Below, piece by piece: positions 47,477 through 55,473 of a stretch of 64,000 bases of DNA (positions are counted from its first letter, which is position 1; each line of letters starts with the position of its first letter). The notes under the pieces are model-generated. The model did no database searches, was not told the origin of the DNA, and saw only the letters and a list, made by a program, of their open reading frames with translations. The DNA is from Micromonospora haikouensis (lineage in GTDB: Bacteria; Actinomycetota; Actinomycetes; Mycobacteriales; Micromonosporaceae): NCBI RefSeq assembly GCF_900091595.1, contig NZ_FMCW01000026.1, forward strand, positions 62,001 to 126,000, read 5' to 3'. The position numbers were made by a program, and so were the translations under genes.

Positions 47477-48798
47477 CGGGGCACGTACCCGGTCATCGCG
47501 CGGCGTACCTGAGCGGAGGTCAGCCACGGCCCGACGGCGTCGGAGCGGGCCAGCCCGGCCGGGGTGAGCCGCAGCCCGCCGTCGGTGGCCCAGCCCCGCT
47601 CGACCAGCCGCCCCAGCTCGGGGAAGTCCTCGCCCGGCGCGGCGCCGAACCGGGCCGCGTAGGCCGCCGCGTCGACGCCCTCGGCGCGCAGCAGCGACTT
47701 CAGCAGCCACCGGCGGCGCTGCTCCGTGCCGTCGAGGGCGAAACCGAACTCGGCGTACGCGAAGTCGCCGGCCGGACGCGCCAGGTAGTCGTCCAGCACC
47801 GCCCGCACCTCGGACACGCTGACCGCGTAGTCGAACGAGTAGTGCAGGCCCGTCGTGTACGACCGCGCTCCGCAGCCCAGCCCCACCATGCCGTCGTCCT
47901 GGCAGCAGTAGTCCGGCCCGTCCGGCGCGGGCACGTCGGCACGGCGGAACTGCCGCATCGACTCCTGCCGGTATCCGGCCGCGCCGAGCACCTCCACCGC
48001 CTGCGCGTACAGGGCGAGGCGCTGGGCGTCCCAGTCGGCGCGGGCGTGCGCCCGCCGGCCCAGCCCGGTCAGCGGCCGCACGTACAGCGGGTAGAGGTAC
48101 AGCTCCTCCGGCCGCCAGGCCAGGGCCGCCTCCAGGCTCTGCCGCCACGTGTCGGCGGTCTGCCCGTCGATGCCGTAGATCAGGTCGACGTTGAGCAGCG
48201 GGATCGCCGCGTCGCGGATCGCGCCGAGCGCCGCCTCCACCTCCGCCCGCCGCTGCGGCCGGCCGGCGGCGCGGGCCTCGGCGTCGAGGAAGCTCTGCAC
48301 CCCGATGCTCACCCGCGTCGTGCCGTGCGCGGCGAGCACCGCGAGCCGGTCCGGCGTCGCGGTGGCCGGCGACGTCTCCACCGACAGCGGTACGCCGGGC
48401 AGCCGCGCGCCCAGCGTCGACGTGGCGATGTCGAACAGCTCGGTCAGCTCGCCGGCCGTCAGATAAGTCGGCGTGCCGCCGCCGAACGCCACACGGGCGT
48501 AGCCGGCGTCGCCGCCGAGGGCGTCGGCGACCCGCTCGGCCTGCCGGCGCAACTGCCGCAGGTATGCCGTGACCTGCTCGGCGGGCGCGCCGGTGCGGGT
48601 GAACAGGTTGCAGAAGCCGCAGCGCATCTCGCAGAACGGCACGTGCGCGTAGAGGAACAGCGCGTCGCGGGGCTCGGCCCGCCACACGTCGGCGAGCAGC
48701 GGCCGGGGCCGCAGCGCCCGGTACGACGTCTTGTGCGGGTACGCGTACAGGTACTGCTGGTACGGCGAGCCGTCGAGGCCCGCGAGGTTGCTGGTCAC
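47473..48798 (-). CDS. STM4012-family radical SAM protein (HemN-like)
   Basis: The 441-residue product is started at the GTG at 48798, which overlaps the preceding gene as GTGA and has GGGAG at proper distance; an ATG three bases earlier is possible. The radical SAM motif is CEMRCGFC (about C56, C60, C63) after LFLYAHVPF, followed by GGGTPTYL, SVETSPATATPDRL, RVSIGVQSFLDAE and NVDLIYGIDGQT, the HemN/coproporphyrinogen oxidase-like pattern. A C-terminal HemN-type helical domain follows (WLLKSLLRAEGVD). Such HemN-like proteins may be oxidases, methyltransferases or haem carriers. Here it belongs to the STM4011-4015 set. Confidence 0.88.
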   Translation of the reverse strand: MTSNLAGLDGSPYQQYLYAYPHKTSYRALRPRPLLADVWRAEPRDALFLYAHVPFCEMRCGFCNLFTRTGAPAEQVTAYLRQLRRQAERVADALGGDAGYARVAFGGGTPTYLTAGELTELFDIATSTLGARLPGVPLSVETSPATATPDRLAVLAAHGTTRVSIGVQSFLDAEARAAGRPQRRAEVEAALGAIRDAAIPLLNVDLIYGIDGQTADTWRQSLEAALAWRPEELYLYPLYVRPLTGLGRRAHARADWDAQRLALYAQAVEVLGAAGYRQESMRQFRRADVPAPDGPDYCCQDDGMVGLGCGARSYTTGLHYSFDYAVSVSEVRAVLDDYLARPAGDFAYAEFGFALDGTEQRRRWLLKSLLRAEGVDAAAYAARFGAAPGEDFPELGRLVERGWATDGGLRLTPAGLARSDAVGPWLTSAQVRRAMTGYVPR

Positions 48799-49598
48799 CA
48801 TTCTCCCGGTCGCAGGGTGAAGTGGGCGTACGGGACGGTCCACACCACGTCGTGGCCGACCCGGTGGCCGGTGTGGCCGTCCTCCCCGTACGCGGTGCCG
48901 TGGTCGGAGCACACGATCGTGAACACCGGTCGCCCCCGCCCGGTGAGCAGGGCGAACAGTCGTCCGACGCGGCTGTCGACGTACTCCAGGGCGGCGGCGT
49001 GGCTGGCCAGGTCGTCGGCGTCGGCGCCGGGCAGGTAGTGCCGGTTGGGCTGGTGCAGCGCCGCGACGTTGAGGAACGTGAACAGCGGCTGCCGCGCCGG
49101 GACCCGGGGCAGCGCCTCGGCGAGCCGGTCGAGCTGCGCGTCCAGGCAGCCGGGGGCGGTGACGCCGAACTCCGGCTCCCAGTGCGCCTCGGCGAACAGG
49201 CCGGGCAGCACCGACCCGAGCGCCCCGCGCCGGTTGAAGAAGCCGACCCCGCCCAGGCAGAGCGTGTGGTAACCCTCCCGCGCGAGGGCGCTCGGCAGGT
49301 CCGCCGCGTCGAACACCCAGGTGCGCTCGCCGGAGGTCTCGCTGCCGGGGAACGCCGCCGCGTACAGCCGCTCGTGCCGCCCCGGCGCGGCCGGGGTGGG
49401 CAGGAAACCGGCGAAGAACGCGTGGTGCGCGGCGTAGGTGAAGCTGGCGGGGGAGTGCCGCCGCTCCCACCGGCCGCCAGGCAGCACCCGGGCGAGGGCG
49501 GGGGTACGCCCGGCGGCGGCCAGGTCGTCGGCCACGTCGAAGCGCAGCGTGTCCAGGGTGACCAGGCAGACGTCGTGACTTCCGATCAGCTCCCGCAC
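48795..49598 (-). CDS. STM4013/SEN3800-family sulfatase-like hydrolase
   Basis: The 267-residue product starts at a GTG (VRELIGSHDVCLVTLDTLRF) with GGAGG eight bases upstream. It belongs to the alkaline phosphatase/sulfatase superfamily: the first metal-binding strand VTLDTLRFDVA, a SPASFTYAAHHAFFAGFLP region that supplies the usual Ser/Thr nucleophile, and the second metal site TIVCSDHGTAYGEDGHTGHRVGH. No formylglycine-type C-x-P-x-R motif is visible, so it is a phosphohydrolase- or transferase-like member rather than a true sulfatase. It overlaps both neighbours, 13 bases into the STM4014-like gene. Confidence 0.85.
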   Translation of the reverse strand: MRELIGSHDVCLVTLDTLRFDVADDLAAAGRTPALARVLPGGRWERRHSPASFTYAAHHAFFAGFLPTPAAPGRHERLYAAAFPGSETSGERTWVFDAADLPSALAREGYHTLCLGGVGFFNRRGALGSVLPGLFAEAHWEPEFGVTAPGCLDAQLDRLAEALPRVPARQPLFTFLNVAALHQPNRHYLPGADADDLASHAAALEYVDSRVGRLFALLTGRGRPVFTIVCSDHGTAYGEDGHTGHRVGHDVVWTVPYAHFTLRPGEW

Positions 49599-50704
49599 GC
49601 CACGACCTCCGCCGCGCGCATGCCGGTGGCCGTCGCTGCCGTGGCGGTGGCCCGCCAGCGTTCCCACCGGCCGCTGGTCAGCGCGTGCACCTGCTCGGCG
49701 TAGGTGTCCCGGCCGTCGGCCAGCACCCCGGGCAGCAGGTCCCCGAACGCGTTGACCTCCGCCACCGCGTGCCGCCGCCAGCCGAGCAGGAACATCAGGT
49801 CCACCCCGACGTGCAGGCTGCGCGGGAAGCACGCGGCGGCCCGTACGCAGGTCTCCATCGCCGCCGACCACGCCGTCGGGCCGGCGGCGGCCCGCAGCTC
49901 GGCCAGGTCGCCGCGCGCGTTGCCCAGGTGCAGGTTGGTCAGCGGCCCGGCGGCGGCCCGCACCACCGCGTGGGTGGGCCGCCCGGCGACGACCACCACC
50001 CGCACGTCGACGACCCGGTCGCCGAGACCCGCCTTGGGCAGCCACCGCTCCACGTGCAGCCCCTCGGCGGCGAGCCGGTCGACGAGCGCGGCCACGGTCG
50101 CCTCGTCGTCGTAGGTGCGCACCCGCAGCGAGTTGAACAGCCCGTCCGGGGCGACCTCGATCGGGGTGACCGCCCGCACGCCGCGCGGGCCGACGGCCAG
50201 GGCCAGCACCCCGGCCGCCGACGAGCCGTGCGCCGGCTTGACGAACACCCGCGCCCACCCGGCGGCGGCCATCGCGGCCCGCAGGGACGCGTACCCGTCG
50301 ATGGGAGGCAGCGCCGCCGGGACCGCGACCCCGGCGGCGGACAGCCGCGCGTGGCAGCGGCGCTTGTCGCACAGCGCCGCCACGTCGCCGGGGTCGTTGA
50401 GCAGCTCCGCGCCGCCGGCGGCGACCCGAGCCAGGCCGTCGACCAATCCGGCGTACGCGTCGGCGAGGCCGAGCAGCTCGCCGTGCCGCGCCGGGGCGTC
50501 CGCCCGCCGCAGCAGCCGGTCCACCTGCGGGTCCTCGCCGGGGGAGTCGACGCGCACCAGCGCGCCGGCCGGCGGCGGGGCCGCCCCGGTGAGCACGTCG
50601 GCCCAGGGCAGCATCGCAGGGCGGGGCAGCCCGGCGGCGAGCACGGCGGCGGTGAACAGGCCGACGCGACGGTTGTCGGGGTTGCCGACGACGGTCAGGC
50701 GCAT
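49586..50704 (-). CDS. STM4014-family protein (ATP-grasp-like)
   Basis: The 372-residue product starts MRLTVVGNPDNRRVGLFTAA. The middle region has ATP-grasp character: DPGDVAALCDKRRCHARLSAAGV, FVKPAHGSSAAGVLAL (nucleotide-binding Lys and Gly-rich loop), and HVGVDLMFLLGWRRHAVAEVNAFGDLLPG with the Glu-x-Asn metal-binding end. This suggests ATP-dependent ligation onto a carboxylate, possibly a peptide. The start lies one base after the stop of the first STM4015-like gene. In the STM4011-4015 locus it would supply the ligase step alongside the radical SAM and hydrolase proteins. The actual substrate is unknown. Confidence 0.85.
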   Translation of the reverse strand: MRLTVVGNPDNRRVGLFTAAVLAAGLPRPAMLPWADVLTGAAPPPAGALVRVDSPGEDPQVDRLLRRADAPARHGELLGLADAYAGLVDGLARVAAGGAELLNDPGDVAALCDKRRCHARLSAAGVAVPAALPPIDGYASLRAAMAAAGWARVFVKPAHGSSAAGVLALAVGPRGVRAVTPIEVAPDGLFNSLRVRTYDDEATVAALVDRLAAEGLHVERWLPKAGLGDRVVDVRVVVVAGRPTHAVVRAAAGPLTNLHLGNARGDLAELRAAAGPTAWSAAMETCVRAAACFPRSLHVGVDLMFLLGWRRHAVAEVNAFGDLLPGVLADGRDTYAEQVHALTSGRWERWRATATAATATGMRAAEVVACGS

Positions 50705-50705
50705 G

Positions 50706-51653
50706 TCACTCCGACACCGCCGTGTACCGGTGCTCCTCGTCGTCGTCGATGTCGGGCTCCTGCGGGTCGGACAGGTCCACCGTCACGCCGGGCACGGCGG
50801 CCCGGACCGCCGCGACGACCTCGTCGGAGACGTAGTGGTGGCTCAGGTCCAGCTTCGTGAGGTGGGTCAGCGGCTGCCCGCCGGCCAGGGCGAGCGCGCC
50901 CCGGTCGGACAGCGTGCCCAGCGACAGGTCCAGCAGCTCCAGCCGCCGCACCACCGGCGCGGCGGCCAGGGCCTCGGCGATCCCGTCGGCGTGCTCGGCG
51001 TTGCACAGCCCGAGCCGGCGCAGCGCGGGGAACCGCTGCCCGGCCAGCAGCGGGGCCAGGTCGTCGACGGTCGTGTCGCCGCCGTAGTACTCGACGCCGA
51101 GCCACAGCTCCAGGTCGGTCAGCGCGGGCAGCTCGGAGTCGAGCACCGCGCGGACGAAGTCGCCGCTCAGGCCGCCGCTCTCGACCTCGAGGCGGCGCAG
51201 CCGCCCGTGGCGCACCGGCGAGAACCGGAAGTCCTCGCCGCCGCGCACCCGCAGCACCTCCAGCTTCGGGTACGCGGTCAGCAGCCGGCTGACGTCGCCG
51301 ACCCGCATCCAGGAGATCTCGCACTCCTCGCTGACGATGTCGCCGAGGAACAGCGCCGTCAGGTTCGGCAGGCGCGGCGCGGCGGCGCAGAGCTGGTCGA
51401 GCGGGGCGGGGTTGACCGCCGCGTACCCCCAGCTGCCGACGACGAGGGCCTGCACCGACTCGCCGACGGCGTCGACGAACCGGTCGAACGCGTCCCGGAA
51501 GCGGGGGCAGGGCTCGTGTTCGTTGGTGTCGCCCCAGTCGGCGTGGTCGATGCGCCAGGCGACGGGCCCGTCGACGGCGGGCAGCGGGCCGTCGGCGGGG
51601 ACCTGGACGACCCGGAGGCCGGCGAAGGACTCGGCGTGCGACAGGACGCTCAT
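50706..51653 (-). CDS. STM4015-family leucine-rich-repeat protein, paralogue 1
   Basis: The 315-residue product (MSVLSHAESFAGLRVVQVPA) consists of an N-terminal domain (about 1-95, VQALVVGSWGYAAVNPAPLD) and leucine-rich repeats (about 96-290) with units such as LPNLTALFLGDIVSEECEIS, LRRLEVESGGL, LTDLELWLG and LTKLDLSHHYVSDE. It ends in an acidic IDDDEEHRYTAVSE tail. It is the family named after Salmonella STM4015 and is about 40 percent similar by eye to the adjacent paralogue, indicating tandem duplication. LRR folds usually bind proteins; a scaffold or recognition role for the radical SAM set is inference. Seven bases separate it from paralogue 2. Confidence 0.85.
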   Translation of the reverse strand: MSVLSHAESFAGLRVVQVPADGPLPAVDGPVAWRIDHADWGDTNEHEPCPRFRDAFDRFVDAVGESVQALVVGSWGYAAVNPAPLDQLCAAAPRLPNLTALFLGDIVSEECEISWMRVGDVSRLLTAYPKLEVLRVRGGEDFRFSPVRHGRLRRLEVESGGLSGDFVRAVLDSELPALTDLELWLGVEYYGGDTTVDDLAPLLAGQRFPALRRLGLCNAEHADGIAEALAAAPVVRRLELLDLSLGTLSDRGALALAGGQPLTHLTKLDLSHHYVSDEVVAAVRAAVPGVTVDLSDPQEPDIDDDEEHRYTAVSE

Positions 51654-51660
51654 CGCAGGC

Positions 51661-52593
51661 TCACTCCCCGACCGCGGTGAAGCGGTATTCGCGGCCGTTG
51701 TAGACGTCGGCCTTCTGCGGCTCCGACAGGTCGACCTCGACGCCGGGCAGGGCGGCGACGACCCGCTCGGCGGCGGCCTCGGACAGGAAGTGGTGGTGCA
51801 GGTCGAGGCGGCGCAGGTGGGTCAGCGGCCGGCCGGCGAGCAGCGCCTCGGCCCCGGCGTCGGTGAGCACCCCCTTGGACAGGTCGAGCACCGCCAGCCG
51901 GTCGACCACCGGCGCGGCGGCGACGGCCCCGGCGACCCGGTCGGCGCCCTCGGCGTTGCAGACCGCGAGGTGGCGCAGCGCCGGCAGCCGGGTGCCGGCG
52001 AGGATCTCGGCGAGGTCGTCGGTGGTCGTGTCGCCGCCGTAGTCGGACCGGCCGAGCCACAGCTCCAGGCGCTCCAGCTCGGGCAGGTCGCAGCCGCCGA
52101 CCGCGCGGACCACCGCACCGGGCAGCCCGCCGGTCTGGAAGACCAGCTCCCGCAGGCCGGTGTGGCGCACCGGGGTCAGGTGCAGCTCGTTGGCCCCGCG
52201 CACCCACAGCACCTCCAGCGACGGGTACGCCGTCAGCAGCCCGGTGACGTCACCGTGCGTGAGCCAGGAGATCTCGCACTGCTCGCTGACGAGGTCGGCG
52301 AGGAAGACCGCCCGCAGCGACGTCCACCGCTGCGCCGCGTCGATCAGCAGCTCCACGGGCAGCGCCCGCTCGTACGCCGAGCCCCACTCGCCGATCACGA
52401 CCGCCCGCACCGCGTCGGCGGGCACCTCGTCGCGCAGGGCCGTGACCAGGGCCGCGAACTCCTCGGGCTCGGCCTCGAAGTCCTCGACCTCCAGCCGCCA
52501 GGCGACGGCCGACGGATCGTCGGGCAGTTTCATCCCCGGGGTGAAGGGCAGCACGGGCAGCCCGGCGAACGACGACAAGTGGGAGCGGATCAC
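51661..52593 (-). CDS. STM4015-family leucine-rich-repeat protein, paralogue 2
   Basis: The 310-residue product starts at a GTG with GGAGG upstream and is the first gene of the minus-strand STM4015-STM4011 operon. Like its neighbour it has an N-terminal domain (VRAVVIGEWGSAYERALPVE) and LRR units (LRAVFLADLVSEQCEISWL, LRELVFQTGGL, LERLELWLGRSDYGGDTTTD, LRRLDLHHHFLSEAAAE), and ends YNGREYRFTAVGE. The shared EISW and YGGDTT(V/T)DDLA motifs show common descent. Having two diverged copies where other loci typically carry one may let the system recognise two partners. Confidence 0.85.
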   Translation of the reverse strand: MIRSHLSSFAGLPVLPFTPGMKLPDDPSAVAWRLEVEDFEAEPEEFAALVTALRDEVPADAVRAVVIGEWGSAYERALPVELLIDAAQRWTSLRAVFLADLVSEQCEISWLTHGDVTGLLTAYPSLEVLWVRGANELHLTPVRHTGLRELVFQTGGLPGAVVRAVGGCDLPELERLELWLGRSDYGGDTTTDDLAEILAGTRLPALRHLAVCNAEGADRVAGAVAAAPVVDRLAVLDLSKGVLTDAGAEALLAGRPLTHLRRLDLHHHFLSEAAAERVVAALPGVEVDLSEPQKADVYNGREYRFTAVGE

Positions 52594-52776
52594 GCCAACC
52601 TCCGGCTCGACTGGTGCAGCGGCGGCGCGACCGTAACAGGCCGTACCGACAAGCTGATCACCGACCGGCCCGCCGAGGCCCGCATCTAGTCATGAGCGTC
52701 GATGTCTGGTAGAAATCCTGCAAGGCCGGCCCCCTGAATCGCAAGAATCCAACCCCCACGGCGATACGGGAGAACC

Positions 52777-53280
52777 ATGTCCACGACCCGCCCCACGCTG
52801 CGCCGCCGAGCGGTGACCCTGCTCGTCGCCGCGCTCGCGGCCCTCGGCGTCACGCTCGGCTTCGCCAGCCCCGCCCTGGCGATCACCCACTCCAGCGCCG
52901 CGTCCCAGTTGTCGGCCGCCGGCATCTCCTGGACCTCCAGCGGCAACTGCAGCGACCGCTACACCGCCACCTGCACGTCGTTCGACGGCATCCGGCAGGC
53001 CACCATCGACGGGATCATCACGTTCAAGCGGGTCAGCGGCTGCGCGATCACCATCACCGCCGGCACCGAGGTCGGCCACGCCGACGGCCCCTACAGCCAC
53101 TGGACCGGCTACAAGCTCGACATCGGCCTGACCACCTGCGTGCAGAACTACATCTCGGCGCACTTCGCCTACGTCGGCTACATCGCCGGCTTCGGCTACC
53201 AGTACCGGTCCGCCTCCGGGAACCTGTACACCAAGGAAGGCAACCACTGGGACATCCTGTACTACACCTGCGGCTGCTGA
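52777..53280 (+). CDS. Secreted small protein with M15-peptidase-like motif
   Basis: The 167-residue protein starts at an ATG with GGGAG upstream. A signal peptide (MSTTRPTLRRRAVTLLVAAL, cleavage after ALA near residue 35) leaves a mature domain of about 130 residues with six or seven Cys. The pattern SHWTGYKLD (H108, D115) and the later GNHWDILYY (H157) match the zinc-binding SxHxxGxxxD and WH motifs of M15-type D-Ala-D-Ala peptidases. DGIRQATIDGIITFKRVSGC also resembles the conserved helix before the M15 core. It could act on peptidoglycan, or be a related non-catalytic domain. It is divergent from the STM4015 operon. A terminator hairpin follows. Confidence 0.7.
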   Translation: MSTTRPTLRRRAVTLLVAALAALGVTLGFASPALAITHSSAASQLSAAGISWTSSGNCSDRYTATCTSFDGIRQATIDGIITFKRVSGCAITITAGTEVGHADGPYSHWTGYKLDIGLTTCVQNYISAHFAYVGYIAGFGYQYRSASGNLYTKEGNHWDILYYTCGC

Positions 53281-53291
53281 CCTCGCACGCC

Positions 53292-53335
53292 GACAGCCGC
53301 CGCCCGGCACGACGTCTCGCCGGGCGGCGGCTGTC
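53292..53335. terminator. Bidirectional terminator hairpin
   Basis: Perfect 17-bp arms (GACAGCCGCCGCCCGGC at 53292-53308 and its complement at 53319-53335) enclose a 10-base loop. It lies between the convergent M15-like gene and the DivIVA-like gene. Confidence 0.8.
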
Positions 53336-53364
53336 CGGCTACGACGCCCGCGCCGCCGGGCACC

Positions 53365-54762
53365 TCACCTGACGGCCGACTCCGGGGCCGCCGCCGCGGC
53401 GGCCTCGGCGGGCTGCTCGGCGGCCCCAGCCAGCTCGCTCAGCTCGCCGATCTCGGCGGCGAGGCGGTCCGCGCCGACCTGCTGCCGCGGCTTCACCGTC
53501 GGGAACTCGGCGGTCTCGCCGCCCCCCGCCGCGGCGGCCATCACGGCGGCGGCGGCCAGGTCGGCCACCCGCTTCGCCTCCCGCTGCACCCGGGCCCGCA
53601 CGTCCTTGGCGTGCCGCTCGGCCGAGTCGGCGGCGGTGCGCGCCTCCTCCAGCCGGTTCGCCTCCGCCGTGAGCTCCTGACGGACTTCGGCCAGGCGGTG
53701 CTGCAACTGGTTGACCTCGTTCTCCAACGCCCCGCCCTCCCGGCGGATCTGCGCGAGCTGCTGCTGTGCGGTGTCCAGCTCGGTGTGCAGCTGCGTCAAC
53801 GCCTGCCGCTGGCTGCCCACCTCCTGCTGCACGGCGGTGAGCTGCTCCTGGTGCGCGGTCGCCTGCTCGTCGGCGCGCTTGCGCACCTCCGTCGAGTACT
53901 GCTGCGCCTCGGCGATCAGGGTGGCGATCTTCTCCTCGGTGGCGGTGAGCTGCCCCGCCACGTCCCGCTCGGCCGCCGCCCGGTGCTCGGCCAGCTCCTG
54001 CTCGGCCGCCGCCCGCCGCTCGTTGATCTCCCGCTCCACGTTGACCCGCCACTGCGCCAGCTCCTGCTGGCTCTGCGCGCGCGCCGCCTGGACCTCCTGC
54101 TGGATCTGGGTGCGGGCTGCCTTGGTCAGCGCCTCGGCCGCCGCCCGCGCCTGCTCCACCTGCTGGGCGGTCAGCTCGTTGATCCGCTTCGCCTCCTGCT
54201 GGGCCTGCTCGTGCGCGGCCTCACCGTCGGTCCGGAGCTGCTCCACCAGCTCCTGCACGTCCGCGAGCTGAGCCTCCGCCGCCGAACGCCGCTCCTCGTA
54301 CGCCTTCTCCTGCTCGGCGCGCCGCGCCGTCAGCTCCGCCTCCAGGTCGTGCAGCGCCTGGGCGGCGTGCTCCCGCGCCTCGACCAGGATCCGCTCCGCC
54401 TCGGCCTGCAGGTCGCCGGCCCGCTGCGCGGCGGTGTCCGTGATCGCCGCGGCCTGCTTCTCGGCGAGCGCGAGGATCTGGTCGACCATCGGCCCCAGGT
54501 CCCGGAACGACGCCTTGTCCACCTGCGCCGGCCGCTGGCGCAGCTCGGACACCTCCGCCTGCAGCGCCTGGAACTGGAGGGTCAGGTTGCGCAGCTGGTG
54601 CTGCGCCCGGTCCCGGTCGGCGGTCAGTGCCGAGGCCGCGGCCTCGACCTGCTCGACGTACCGGTCGACCTGGCGCTTGTCGTAGCCGCGCAACGCCTGC
54701 TCGAAGCTCGGCCGCCCGTTCGGCTCGTTGCGTACCGCGAAGGTTTCCCCGCCGTGGGACAT
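53365..54762 (-). CDS. DivIVA/FilP-like coiled-coil protein
   Basis: The 465-residue product starts MSHGGETFAVRNEPNGRPSF with a GGAGG site seven bases upstream. A DivIVA-like N-terminal segment (FEQALRGYDKRQVDRYVEQV, about 20-40) precedes a very long Gln/Ala/Glu-rich coiled coil (about 40-400) with heptad-like repeats such as RAAAEQELAEHRAAAERDVA. The Ala/Glu-rich C-terminal tail looks disordered. This architecture fits polar-growth cytoskeletal proteins of actinomycetes (DivIVA, Scy, FilP; often labelled cellulose-binding protein). It probably organises the cell pole or wall-growth zone. It is single-gene, behind a terminator shared with the M15-like gene. Confidence 0.85.
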   Translation of the reverse strand: MSHGGETFAVRNEPNGRPSFEQALRGYDKRQVDRYVEQVEAAASALTADRDRAQHQLRNLTLQFQALQAEVSELRQRPAQVDKASFRDLGPMVDQILALAEKQAAAITDTAAQRAGDLQAEAERILVEAREHAAQALHDLEAELTARRAEQEKAYEERRSAAEAQLADVQELVEQLRTDGEAAHEQAQQEAKRINELTAQQVEQARAAAEALTKAARTQIQQEVQAARAQSQQELAQWRVNVEREINERRAAAEQELAEHRAAAERDVAGQLTATEEKIATLIAEAQQYSTEVRKRADEQATAHQEQLTAVQQEVGSQRQALTQLHTELDTAQQQLAQIRREGGALENEVNQLQHRLAEVRQELTAEANRLEEARTAADSAERHAKDVRARVQREAKRVADLAAAAVMAAAAGGGETAEFPTVKPRQQVGADRLAAEIGELSELAGAAEQPAEAAAAAAPESAVR

Positions 54763-55036
54763 CCGGCATCCTCCGTAGAGTCGGACCTATCCGAGAGCCG
54801 GCGGTGCGGCCGCCGGGCGTGATGGGGCGCAACGTTACCGGCGTCGCCTCCCGCCGCACACCCCACCCCGCCCAGGCCGGGCCCGGTGCCGCCGGGCGCG
54901 GGCCGCGGCGGCCCCGGTCGGACCTGGTCGCCCGCGCGGGGTCCGCCGCCGGACCGGCCCGCGCCCCGCGCAAAACCCGCGATCGGTACGTCACACACCG
55001 CGACCGCTCGCCCGGCAGCGCCCCACCGCAACCTGT

Positions 55037-55166
55037 CCCCTTTGCTCTGCACCCACGGACGCGACGCTCCACGCAGCGCGACCGTCCGATTTGGCCACCC
55101 GACACCCGCGATCTCGAATGCGTGCAGGTCGACGGCGGTGTTGCGGGTATGGGTGCAGAGCAAAGG
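55037..55166 (+). repeat. TIR element, copy C
   Basis: CCCCTTTGCTCTGCACCCA (55037-55055) is identical to the left end of copy A, and its complement, 17 bases long, closes the element at 55150-55166. Inside, GGACGCGACGCTCCACGCAG and GGTGTTGCGGG match the internal arms of copies A and B, while the middle has diverged. Confidence 0.8.
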
Positions 55167-55170
55167 AGAA

Positions 55171-55205
55171 GCGTCATGTCCTGCGGAGGCAACAGGACAT
55201 GACGC
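55171..55205. repeat. Short perfect hairpin next to TIR element C
   Basis: GCGTCATGTCCTG (55171-55183) and CAGGACATGACGC (55193-55205) are exact complements around a nine-base loop, starting 5 bases past the element. It may be part of the element's extended right flank or a terminator for the minus-strand 37-codon ORF at 55318. Confidence 0.6.
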
Positions 55206-55317
55206 AGAGTCGTGCCGACCGGCACTGGGAAGCGCCGCCACCGCTAGTCACGGAACGTCATTGGTTGCCGGCGTCACTCGCCTCGTGAGGTGAGGTGAGG
55301 TGGGGCGAGGCCGTTCC

Positions 55318-55431
55318 TCAGGTCATCCCACCGGCGACGCTGGGGCCGGGTCCGATGTCACCGCAGGCGATGCGGTCTGGGGTGGCCGAGCCCATCAGGG
55401 GTGCGGTGGGGTCGAGTCGGCGAGCGTTCAT
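55318..55431 (-). CDS. 37-residue small protein of unknown function
   Basis: This short ORF has an ideal ribosome binding site (AAGGAG, six bases before the ATG at 55431-55429) and about 80 percent G/C third positions. The peptide begins MNARRLDPTAPLMGSATPDR and continues with a single Cys (residue 23) in a Gly/Pro-rich C-terminal half ending AGGMT. It has no membrane helix or signal peptide. It starts 42 bases after the stop of the TIGR04141-family gene on the same strand and is probably co-transcribed with it. Possible roles include a small partner of the defence protein, an antitoxin-like peptide or a modified-peptide precursor. None is demonstrated, and I do not recognise the family. Confidence 0.6.
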   Translation of the reverse strand: MNARRLDPTAPLMGSATPDRIACGDIGPGPSVAGGMT

Positions 55432-55473
55432 CACTTACTCCTTGTCTCGGTTCGAGGGGTGTCAAGGGGCCTG

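Larger units (their letters stand above)
54763..55317. other. Gene-poor gap with TIR element copy C
   Basis: This stretch upstream of the DivIVA-like gene contains its presumed promoter, TIR element copy C (55037-55166) and a short perfect hairpin (55171-55205). A GTGAGGTGAGGTGAGGTG purine repeat lies near 55286. No protein gene is supported in it. Confidence 0.65.

Noticed and set aside
46571..52593. Classical RiPP cluster with precursor peptide in the STM4011-4015 operon
   Set aside because: Genes overlap or are spaced by 1-7 bases, leaving no room for a precursor within the operon, and no short ORF with a good ribosome binding site was seen beside it.
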